Positions 38,488-48,700 of a DNA stretch of 64,000 nucleotides are shown here, one piece after another. The position numbers and the translations under genes are program-made. The notes under the pieces were generated by a model. It was not told where the DNA came from. It saw only the letters and a list, made by a program, of their open reading frames with translations, and made no database searches. Numbering within the stretch: position 1 is the first letter of the stretch; every line of letters starts with the position of its first letter. This stretch comes from Scortum barcoo (lineage: Eukaryota > Chordata > Actinopteri > Centrarchiformes > Terapontidae): NCBI GenBank assembly GCA_023238725.1, contig CM041546.1, positions 17,251,492-17,315,491 on the forward strand, in the 5' to 3' direction.

Positions 38488-39010
38488 ACGAATGAAAGGA
38501 AATAGGCTAATTCGCTTTCTTGCTGAGGGTAACATTAGAAGAGAGAGATACCGCTCTCATATTTGTGGAATAAATATAAAACTACATCAGTGAGTGCGTC
38601 TAAAGCTAAATTTGTACAGAAAAAAAGATGACAAAAATACAAAAAAGTGACAAATTGTAGTTTTATTATTTCTTAGACAGATGCATTGACTTATTGAGTC
38701 TTGTGATAGTCATGAGGATGCTAGGTAAATAGCAGAAACCCGAAACTGCAACTTACTTTTACGCCCCAGTTGTATATTAATCGTTAATATTAAACAAATA
38801 GGATATAATATGTTGATTTGTACTTGGAGGTTTAGAGATGCTGGTAGGCAGATTTGGACAGAACCAGACTAGCTGTTTCTCTTTGTTTCAAGTCTATATG
38901 CTAAGCTAAGCTACTGAGCTGTACCTTTATACATATATCATACAGGCATGTCAAAGGAGTGTCTGCAAAAAGTAGATGAAAAAAAAAAATGTAAAAGCTC
39001 ATCACCCAAA
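38488..39010. mobile_element. Degenerate fish DNA element with long inverted arms
   Basis: The left arm (38495-38585) reads GAAAGGAAATAGGCTAATTC, then GCTTTCTTGCTGAGGG, then GATACCGCTCTCAT. The right arm (about 38830-38990) reads in the opposite sense, with GATGCTGGTAGGCAGATTTG, CTAGCTGTTTCTCTTTGTTT and ATGCTAAGCTAAGCTACTGA, then CATGTCAAAGGAGTGTC. The two arms are roughly reverse complements. I recognise both halves as the common percomorph repeat that contains TTAGCTTAGCTTAGCATAAA and CGCTTTCTTGCCGAGAG. It is decayed and lies only about 0.7 kb upstream of the RSPO1 start codon. Confidence 0.6.
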
Positions 39011-39488
39011 ATCGTGACGTATTCCTTCAGTTTGTGCTTATCTCTACCTTTTCCCCTCAATTTGCTCTCCACCTTCTCTGCCTCTTTCTTTTCTCAGCAG
39101 GTCCTGGTACAAGCAGATGTGTTTTCTATCTGCAAGCCCTTATTTTAGTGTCTCCTTAGAGCATCTTTAATAAGACACATGCTGGTGAGATCAGGCGCTC
39201 ACTGATGGCAAACACTCCTCAAACAGCGGGTTCCCTGCTTTCATGCCAGCCCTCCCCAAGCTTCATGGGTTGAACCACCAGAAGACAGTCTCCTCTCCGG
39301 TCTCTCCTCCTCTTCATCCTCTGCACAACCCCTCAACCCCCACCGCCCCCACCCCTCCATCCTACAGCCCCACTCTGCCTGCTCCCTTTGCCAGTACCTC
39401 CGCCAGAGTGATGGCTTGTTGTGCCTCGGGCTTGTTTGGACTCGCAACCGCAGCATCACCCTCCACTACACAGACTTGCAGCCACTAG

Positions 39489-39689
39489 AGTGACAGATAC
39501 AGAGAGACAGAGAGAGGGGGGGGAAGGGAGAGACAGGCAGAGAAGGAGAGCAGTGCCGGAGGAGAGAGGAGGGATCATCCGTCCCAGCAGCAGAGGGATC
39601 CACCTGTCCCACAGAGGAAGGGGCCCCCCCCACCTGATCCATCTGGTCGCAGGGGGGGACCCTGCGTGGCCGGGAAGGCAACAGAGACT
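39489..39689 (+). promoter_or_regulatory. RSPO1 5' UTR adjoining the first coding exon
   Basis: The 200 bases before the RSPO1 ATG are purine-rich (GACAGAGAGAGGGGGGGG and similar) and CpG-containing. No ATG occurs between 39489 and 39690, so the annotated start is the first AUG if the leader begins here. CTTGCAG at 39474-39480 and TTTGCCAG at 39387-39394 are acceptor-like, so an upstream leader exon may splice in near this point. If transcription starts earlier, a 25-codon upstream ORF (ATG 39411, stop 39486-39488) would be included. The true 5' end is not determinable here. Confidence 0.45.
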
Positions 39690-39786
39690 ATGCAGCTGAG
39701 ACTGGTGGCGCTGGCAATGGTCTTCCTCAGCTCCATGGGTCACAGCGATTCTCTCAAGCTCTCCAAGGCAAGAAGGCAGAGACGGG
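39690..39786 (+). CDS. rspo1: RSPO1 coding exon 1 (signal peptide)
   Basis: Residues 1-32 plus one base. MQLRLVALAMVFLSSMGHS is a typical hydrophobic signal peptide. It is followed by SLKLSKARRQRR, whose RQRR fits a furin-type site and resembles human KRQRR at this place. Donor CGGG|gtgagt, phase 1. Confidence 0.93.
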
Positions 39787-42700
39787 GTGAGTTCGCTCTC
39801 TTTTTCAGCTTGTTTTGATCTCTTTTTTTTTTTTCCTTTCCTCTCCAGCGCTGCTGCCTTTCGTTTCTGTGGTCTGAGTCACAGTTGTGGACGTCTTATA
39901 AACATTTAACAAGCAAAGTAAAGATAACATTTTGTTTATTTTCTCATCATTCGTATTTGTTTTTCCTATGCGGGTTATGTTAGGTTCAGCGTTTCCCCTG
40001 AATGGCTCTTCTTTCTTCCTCCTTTTAAGATTATGTCTCTCTCCGTTTATGTAAAACTTTTATGGGTATTAGGATTGTTTATAGAAGGGGTTTTGATGGA
40101 TTCGCCCTCAAAGCCATCACTCTTTTTGTGTCTGTCTCTGTGGGCACATAATGGAGTGAGTACCTGACAGTTCTAAGCTCTCAATTGGACCGTGCTGCCG
40201 GTGTTGTTGTAAGCATTTTTCTGACCTCACGCAACCACAAAGATGGTGCTCAGGCCGACTCGCAGTATATCTCTGGCCACAGAGCCTCAGCGCCGGTGTT
40301 ACTGTCAGCTTTGAAATAATTCCTCCTTTACACACAAGGAGCTTTCAGCCAATGCCAGCCTCAGCCCCAACCTCTGTGAACCAGAATTTATATAATACCG
40401 TGACCGGCCACAGGAACAGATGTGGTGTTATTGAAATCACACATGCTGGAGAGGAAGAAGTGTTTGCGATTGTAGCCTGTCTCCTAAAAATGGAATATTT
40501 TTGCAGTATATACATTCAATTAGATATCCGCTATCACCTTAAACACTGTTGTAGTTTGTCGCATGCCATTGTAATGAGGACCGAAGGATTTGGGTCGCTC
40601 ACCATTTACTTGAGCACCCTCCACAGCATCACAGTCAGTTCAGGGTTTTGCCCTCCAGATATGGAAGTGCTCTGTGGTTTACACCTCTGGTTTACAGCTT
40701 TCATGTCTTTACTGTCGTTAGATTCAGTGTTTTCTTCAACTATCCCTCCAGGTGGCAAATAGTTTACAACAGAGGTTGTTGTTTTCTTCCCCCGTAGGTT
40801 TCCCGTGTTCCTTCTCTGGATTAATTCAATGTCATGCGGAGATAAAACTAAAACCGTCAGAGAGAAGAGAAGCTCATATTGCTCATCAGACTTCGGGTCA
40901 CATAAAGTCTCTCTTTCTCAATCCACCATGTGTTGCGAACACCATATTCTGGGATTCATGCACCCCTGTATGGCAGGGTCACTCCCTAGGGCCATTATTA
41001 CTTTTTTCGTTATTAGTCATAAAGAGCAATAAGACCAGTGTAGCAGTTGTAATTGCTGCATTGTAGGTTACCATGATTCGTGCATGATGTAATTTGTTCA
41101 TGGGTGAACCCTTTTAACGCTTTTACCATAAGACTTATCTCTGGGAGGTAGGACAGCAAATGGATTGTGCTGTGTATATTTAGAGCTGATACAGCGCAGG
41201 ACCGTAAATCAACTCAACGACTCCACTCGACAATCGTGGTTTGCTCTCTGAGCGGCTCCTCGATCACATCCTTTTGGATGTGCACTTCGACTCACTTTCC
41301 CTAGAAATTATTTAGATTATTGGTTGTGTGCCTCTTCTTTGTTGGAATATGAGGAAGTTCGTTTAATGTCTGAGCCTGGATGTACAAGGAAATGATGGGA
41401 AGTGTCTGATACCTAGATAATTTCTGACTGACCCCAGTAGAGGACCTGTGTGATGTTAGCTGACTGATTTTAGTCGGCTGTCAGCCTCAATTACCTGGGT
41501 TTCTCCAAATGAAAATCTGTTAAGGATCTCCGGCAAGCAGTTTGAAGTAAACAGTGAGTAACTGTTCAAACAAAGATGTTTGGCCTGGCCCCCAGTTAGA
41601 TTAAGCTGCAAGCATTAACCCCTGCTTGTTGGACTGATAAAGTGCCGGCAGGTTTATGACTTGATCTGTGGAGAAGCCAACAAACTATTCTCATGTTGTT
41701 CTTATAGGCAGAATGCTGACAAATTTCCTTTTTATTTCTTGAATAAAAACTTTTGGAAGGGTAAATCATACTGTTCTGCTGCCTACCTCATCCTGATTGG
41801 TCCTTTCTCTCTGTTTGTGTGTCCACAGTTAGTACTGAGGGGCCACCATCTTGCCCCAAAGGCTGTGACCGATGCTCTGAGTATAACGGCTGCATTAAGT
41901 GTAAGCCCAAGCTCTTCATCTTCCTTGAGCGCAATGACATCCGTCAGATAGGCGTGTGCCTCGCCTCCTGCCCCATGGGATACTTTGGCATGAGGAACCC
42001 AGAGGGCAACAACAGATGCACCCGTGAGTTTTGCTTTGTGTTGCAGACTGTGCACCAACTGACTGTATCGGTGGGCACGTTGATTTGTAGATGCACATCT
42101 GGAATCTCCAGTGCATAGGCAACTGACTGAGCTCATCGCTGTGGGCACGTTAGATTTGTAGATGCACATCTGGAATCTCCAAATATAGGCAGGCTGGAGC
42201 TCACTCGCTGGCAACAGCCCTCTGTGTAAAAATCCACACAGCTGATGTCAAATCAAGCCTGCAGAAGTGTAAACGATCTGTTTATTTTTGGCTCATCATC
42301 TCCTGTTTATGTACAATATGGGATATTTGGAGGAGCAGAGGGATACCCTGCTACTTTCTCTCTCGCTTGTGTATCTTATCTGTATACTTCCTCTTTGCTA
42401 CATGAGTGTTTAACAAAGACCTAAAATATTCATGCAGAAAAGAGGGATCTGACCTTAATCAATATTCTCCAAACTACCAATCTGTGCTACTATTTGTCAT
42501 GTTTGTGAGCGATGTCTCTTCTTATTATTGAATGCACACAAACAAGATGCAAGTAGCCAATAATAAGAAAATGCAAGTGACCACTTTATGAAATCCTTCT
42601 GTTGCTGCTACTTGTCCCTGTGGAGAGGGGCACAAAAATAGCCACCAGATCCAGCAAAGTATTTGCTGAACTGGAGGAAAATCAGTAGAATGTTTAATTG

Positions 42701-45700
42701 AACTGGTCCTCATTATGGTTACTGGCAGGTTTGGCTCATTTGGAAGGTGGGTAAAGGGGTGGCCACACTCACGGTACTTACCAAACATACTCAGTTGGTT
42801 CTGGTGGCACCGGTCCCATACTTTTAACCGAGGAGTGCCAGCACCTCTGTCTGTTGTCTGTTTCCCCTTACGTGTGGGCAGAAAACAGGATTGGAACAAA
42901 ATCCCAACAAAAACATTTCTAACGCATGCTTGTTTGTCTGTTTTCGAGAGGATGTCTGTGTTTTTTATTTGGCCCTCATGTGCAGGGTTCATGCCAGGTC
43001 ACAATCCATCTTTGTTTTGCTTTCAAGGTTTATTTGAATGTGAGCGGGTCTGAAATCACTACTGACCATTCTATGCACAGTAAAATGTTCCCCCAAATAT
43101 TAACTCAGAAATCTTAACCCATGTGTAATGACATTCAGTGACGATCATGGCTTTGCATTAGGTGTAGATGGTTGGTGGGTAGGTAAAGTGTCCACTGGCC
43201 TGTGGTGATTTTCAGCCAGAGAAGGAAAAATGAAGGCTATTCTTCTCTTTCAAGGTGTTTTTTCTTGACTGTCCATTCTTGCATCACATAGTATCTGTCA
43301 GGTGTGCTAAATAATGTTTTCTCTCAAGTTGACAGAACCCCAAAGCAGATAAAACTTAAACTTAAAAACTGGTTATAGTGATGCAATATTTTCTGATTTT
43401 AATATTTTAGATTTTAAGTCTGAAAACTGTAAATCTGTAAATTCTAGCTGTCACATTATAACGATGGTATCTTTTCTTGTGTGAGCCCTGTATTCTACAG
43501 CGTCATATGTATAGTATCACAGTCTAAATGAACAGTATAAATTATATTGAAACATTTAGCAATTTTTTTTTTTTTTAGATTTTTACATTTTTATCAAAAT
43601 ATATGATCATTTGCAACAAATTCAACCCCATGTGTGACAACGTGTGTAACCCAGCAGCGCTCTTTCACTGCCCTTGTGGTTGGTTGGAGAGAGGACTGCA
43701 TCTCCTCAGCAAATTCCTTTCGGGGGCCCTCAGTGGCTAACCTGTGTTATTATCCATTCATCTGACTTTATACATGTCATCCCAGAATGTCTTGTTAACA
43801 ACATTTGTCTTACATTATACAGCTACAAAACTCAGTACTGTCAAATCGAGCTGTCAGAGGGGCTTAAAAATAGTAATTGGGAGCAGGAGGCAAGAACATT
43901 AACATCCCAGTGAGGATTCAGTGTAAGATCATTTCTGACCTTGGCATCGCACCAGCTCTGGAGTACACAATCTTAAGTTTCGTAAACATAAATACAGTGG
44001 GTAGATCTGAATACAGTTCCTCTATAGAAATATTGACAGGAATCTATCTTTGAGACCAAAGCATTTTTGTGTCTTTTAACATTTTATTATTCTCCTGTGT
44101 TTGTAATTATCTAAAATTCAAGATTTTTTTTTTTTTCTTGATTCAGATTTTAATGAGTCTGGGGTATGGAGAAACACACAAAGTGACACACTCCTAGCTG
44201 TACTTATTCACACCCGCTCTTCAAAAAACACGGCCTGTGGCGCATGTGTTTTTAAGAGGAAAGTGTTGCTCCCCCTAAATAGACCCCGGGTTGTTTCATC
44301 ACTAATAAATCTCTTAGTGGAAATAAAATTCAAGTTCCTCTTGTCTTCCCTCTGGGGAACCATTTGCTTTTTTTTAGCCAAAAAAAATGCAATGAATATT
44401 CTATTAAAAGAAAAGAGATTTCTGTATTTTCACTAGAAATTTTCTAGGATGACAACAAAAACTTGACGTCAGTGAAATGAACACTGACCATCACCAGACT
44501 CAATGTGACTTTAACTCATTTGATCCTTTCATTTGATCCTCTCTTTTTGTCTCCCCTGTGTCTTTCAGAATGTAAAATAGACAATTGTGAAGCGTGTTTC
44601 AATCGCAATTTTTGCACAAAATGTAAGGAGGGCTTGTATTCACACAGTGGGCGATGTTATGTCAGCTGCCCTCCAGACCAGCGCACAGCCAATGACACTA
44701 TGGAGTGTATCGGTGAGTGATCTTTGACCTCAGCTGTTTACTGATTTCAAACTCCTAGCATCTCTTAAAGTTCCTGTAATGAACCAGAAAGTATCATTTC
44801 AGTGCCTTTCACAATCAGTGCCATTTCAGCTCATAGGTGTGAGCCACATGTTGATACTCAACTTTTATTATCATCATTACTGTCTGAGCAGCCAACTATG
44901 TTCAATGGGCTGGAAAAAGTGAACTAACTCTTGAGAAAAATCACAAGATGTCTTGATCTTTCTATCCTGTCTTTTTCTTCTCCTTTTATTTATTTGTTGA
45001 AAAAAATCAGTCATAAATTAGTCACAACAGCAATAACAGTGAAATCCAGCTCAGTGTGGCAAAGACCTGAAGACTTGAAGTGACTTTTTTCAGTTCTTCC
45101 TCTAACCCCATTGGTCCAACAAGACTAAAAACATGACCCTTAAAACTAGCCTTTGTTGTGAGCATAGTAGACTTATGGAAACTACTCTTCGATACATTTT
45201 CCGGTTCATAGCAACTTTCTCCATCTGTCCCTCTCTAGTCAAAAAAACAAAAAAGATTAAATTGCTTTCAGATTTGGAAATTACTTAAACTCATTATTCC
45301 GAGCTAAAACTGCTGAGCTGTAAAAAGCAGACAGGAAGGCTGCGAAACAAATGTGAGATTTTGGCGCCGTGAGCCATTCACTCACTACTTTAGTCTTTGT
45401 CCCGTTTTCTCGCCCAGGTCAGCGAGCTGCGGAGTGCGAACTGGGCGAGTGGAGCCAGTGGGGTTCCTGCATGAAGAAGAACAAAACTTGTGGATTCAAG
45501 AAGGGCTCGCAGTCTCGGGTGCGCGTGCCCCTTCCACAGGTCCACAGCCCAGACACCTCCCCGGCCTTTATACCCTCACAGACCTGTGTTCCACAGACAG
45601 AGAGAAGGAAGTGCATTGTCACCAAGACGCCCTGTGGGAGAGGTAAACACAAAAACATAGAAAGAACAGAAACCATTGATACACTTGATACACATACATT

Positions 45701-48700
45701 GACGAGTAACTCATTTATAGCAGGGACTTTCTAATTAAAAAGAATAATAATAGTAATAGTATAGTAATAATAATAGTAATAGTTCTAATCTGATAACAGT
45801 AATGGGGCAAAGAAATCCGAGTGCTTCATGAAATGCCTCCAACAGTTAATATGATGAGTGATGGAACCATTACTCAACATCCAAAGGTCTGTATTCCCGC
45901 CAGTGTGTCTGTGACCTGCAGCGTGTTGATTGGGTTTGGTTTGGCTGAGCTCACAGAGGGATACAGAACCTCTTGACTTCTCAGCATGTAAACAATAAAC
46001 TGCATCTACGAGCCAAGCAGATGAAGGGCGGGTATTACGCACTGCGAAACTGGACGCGGATCTGAGCTAGAGAGAGCTATTTGTTCTGAGGACCATTGAA
46101 GCGTGAGGTGTACACGGCCATGACATGTTTGCTTGGGCTCTTATCATCCACACAGCAGCTTGCTCTCCAGCAGGTTAACAGTCATTCTCACCAGTCGATG
46201 GCCATTATCAACTTTCAGAACAGCCTATTAGTCGCTCTTGGCCTCATTTGCATCTAAGGCTAATAAATGGCGGATCTGGCCAGCTTGTCCTGAGGTTTAT
46301 TGGATGAAAAGTGCAACAAAAACAGCAATAATCCTGGTTATTTGCTTTTAAACATTTTGTCCTTAGCAGTGGGGCGAAGAAATCTAAAATGTTGTGCTGC
46401 GACGATGAACCTTAAAGAAACGCAGAAATGAGACGCCGCTGTTGTTTAACACTGCTCATTCAAGCAATCAGGTTGAAAAGGCATTTTTGCTAATGAAGAG
46501 TCATTAGGAAATGTCTTTGTCTCTAAATGTGACCATATGATAATCTGTTTTGCCTACAGTGCCAGTTTTAACCAAAGTTGGAAACTTACACTTATTTACA
46601 AGGACTAAGAGAACAGTAAACGAGCAGTATTTAAAGCCTTTATTGGACGGTGGCACGCTTAGGGGATTTCGGGCACAGCAGCAGCATTGCGTAACAATAT
46701 TTGCACAGTGCTGGCAACCGTACAGATGTTGCAACATGTAACAGATGATATGCCTGGATATGTCTGAGTAAACACGGAGGAGGCTTGCATATTCAAGCTC
46801 CATCCCTTTCTCTGGAGCCGTTCCTTCAGGGCTGTGAGTCTAAAGAATAGGACGTGATCTGACATTGTCCCATATAGATCTGCGGCCGTGTCTAGAGGGG
46901 AGGAGGCTGGCGGGGCTTGTAATTGCTCAGCGAGGTGTGGGCTCTTTGCTGGACAGGCTGTGACAGCAAGATTTAAGAAATGAGAGGCAAATTTACTCTC
47001 TCTGACATTTATATAAATATAAATATTATAAACTGCCCTATAAAACGCCCATGTGGATTCCCAAATTTCTAAACTTGGAGCAAAGGTTGGTCGTATCAGA
47101 AAGGCAAGGATGAGATGTGAGGTGTCACCTGATGAGTGAGGAGTCATGGAAGCTTTGCGGATTGTGAAATGGTCGACTGTTGTTGATCTTAAGGAGATTT
47201 TTAATCCAGTTTTTCCTCTGTCCTCCTCTGCACTATACTTTTGTTAAAAAAATAAGGCACATACTCATACCACTGCCAAAATGCACAGGAATGAATTTTC
47301 CTCTGTGAGGTAATTCATGGGTGATGGTACCATGACTCCGGTGAACCGATTCATGTGGGTAAACTCACTCTGTGCAAAAAGAGCACAGCTGTGGATTCAT
47401 CTGTGGGAGTTGGCTGGCAGGCTGGCTGTATAAAACACAGGGGGCAGACCTTGTATAACATTAGTGATTTAGTGGTCTGCAGATCTCACGCTTTGTGTTG
47501 ATTTGACTGCAAATTTTTTCCCCCTTTTCCTGAAGCTCCACAAAAGGGTCTCACGCGAAAACAGAATTTTCTGGATGTGTTATTGCATTTGTCAGGCAAA
47601 ATTGTTTAGCTTGGATGGAGAGGAGGTACAATCAGGGCTGTCATAAACTGATGGAGTCCCCCTCTCTTGGCTCCATTAGTGATTTGTTAGAGAAGTAATT
47701 AAGTCCTTACACAGTAAGCACATCAGCTCAGATGCTGCAGAGTGTGCGTGAGGACCCTTTACTTCACTCAGGCTTCGCTCTTGTTCACTGTGCTGCCTCA
47801 TTGATGTAAATTGAAACTATTACTGCTCAGTATAAAGTGCTTGTTTGAATTGTGGTCATAAAAGCTCTGAAATATGTTTATCAATTCAAGACAACACATA
47901 AATGATGGACATTAAATCGTCTTATTAAGATTTGAGCCAACCAAATGATATCAGCGGTAATGTTTTTGTGATTTTGGCACTAGCGGCTCTTGAAAAAGAT
48001 GAGTTATTCCTGTTTGTGCACTACTGTGTGGGACTGAACCTTCTAGTTTTCAGTCGAGACTAAAACAATTGTGACTCTGCATGTGCCCCACGGCAAATAA
48101 ATGTTTTTGTGTTGGGTCTGTCCACATTAAACTGCATCGAATCCACTTCATCACTGTATAATGATTTTCACTGGCTGTGCAGAAATATGTTTTTGGTGAA
48201 ATTTGAGGAATGTTGTACCTTTGGACATTTTGTTTTTAACTTTGCACTTAAACCAAAGAATCATAACTGTTTGGACAACAAGTTTAAAAATTCTGGTAGG
48301 GAAATAAACACAGACCTACAGTTATTACTGCACAGCAGTAGACAAACATGGTGGCGCCATAAGCCCTGCTGTTGTCAACTGCGTAGAGAACACTGTCCAG
48401 CCCTTGGCATGTGTTCACTCAGTTTCCAGGATGTGCAGAGACTCTCAATGCACAAGTTCATAACAAACATCCTCCAGCGTAACTACACTCCCGCAGATAT
48501 ACAAAACCCAATACTTTCGAGTGTTGCCTAAACAATAGCCATCTGACACTAGACACGATGTTCATTCCCACTTTGTGACAGCTCTTCATGTCCTTATGGG
48601 CCATTACTGGGCCCTTGACAATGTTTAACTCATTATGCCAGGAGTGATTTTAAAGTGATTTATGTGACAGAAAATTGTGTCACTTGATTGTCCCGAGTGC

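Noticed and set aside
39421..39699. 92-codon frame overlapping the RSPO1 start, which looked like a long overlapping upstream ORF
   Set aside because: It opens with GTG, not ATG, and has no in-frame ATG; not a plausible vertebrate translation start.
40352..40762. 136-codon plus-strand ORF in RSPO1 intron 1, considered as an alternative exon
   Set aside because: Flanking splice sites do not keep phase 1 with the known exons and the peptide does not resemble any R-spondin region.
42525..42992. 155-codon minus-strand ORF inside RSPO1 intron 2
   Set aside because: No family similarity and it overlaps an unrelated plus-strand frame; consistent with chance openness.
46659..47147. 162-codon minus-strand ORF inside RSPO1 intron 4
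   Set aside because: No recognisable domain, random-looking composition, includes a tract from simple AT sequence, and no splice partners.
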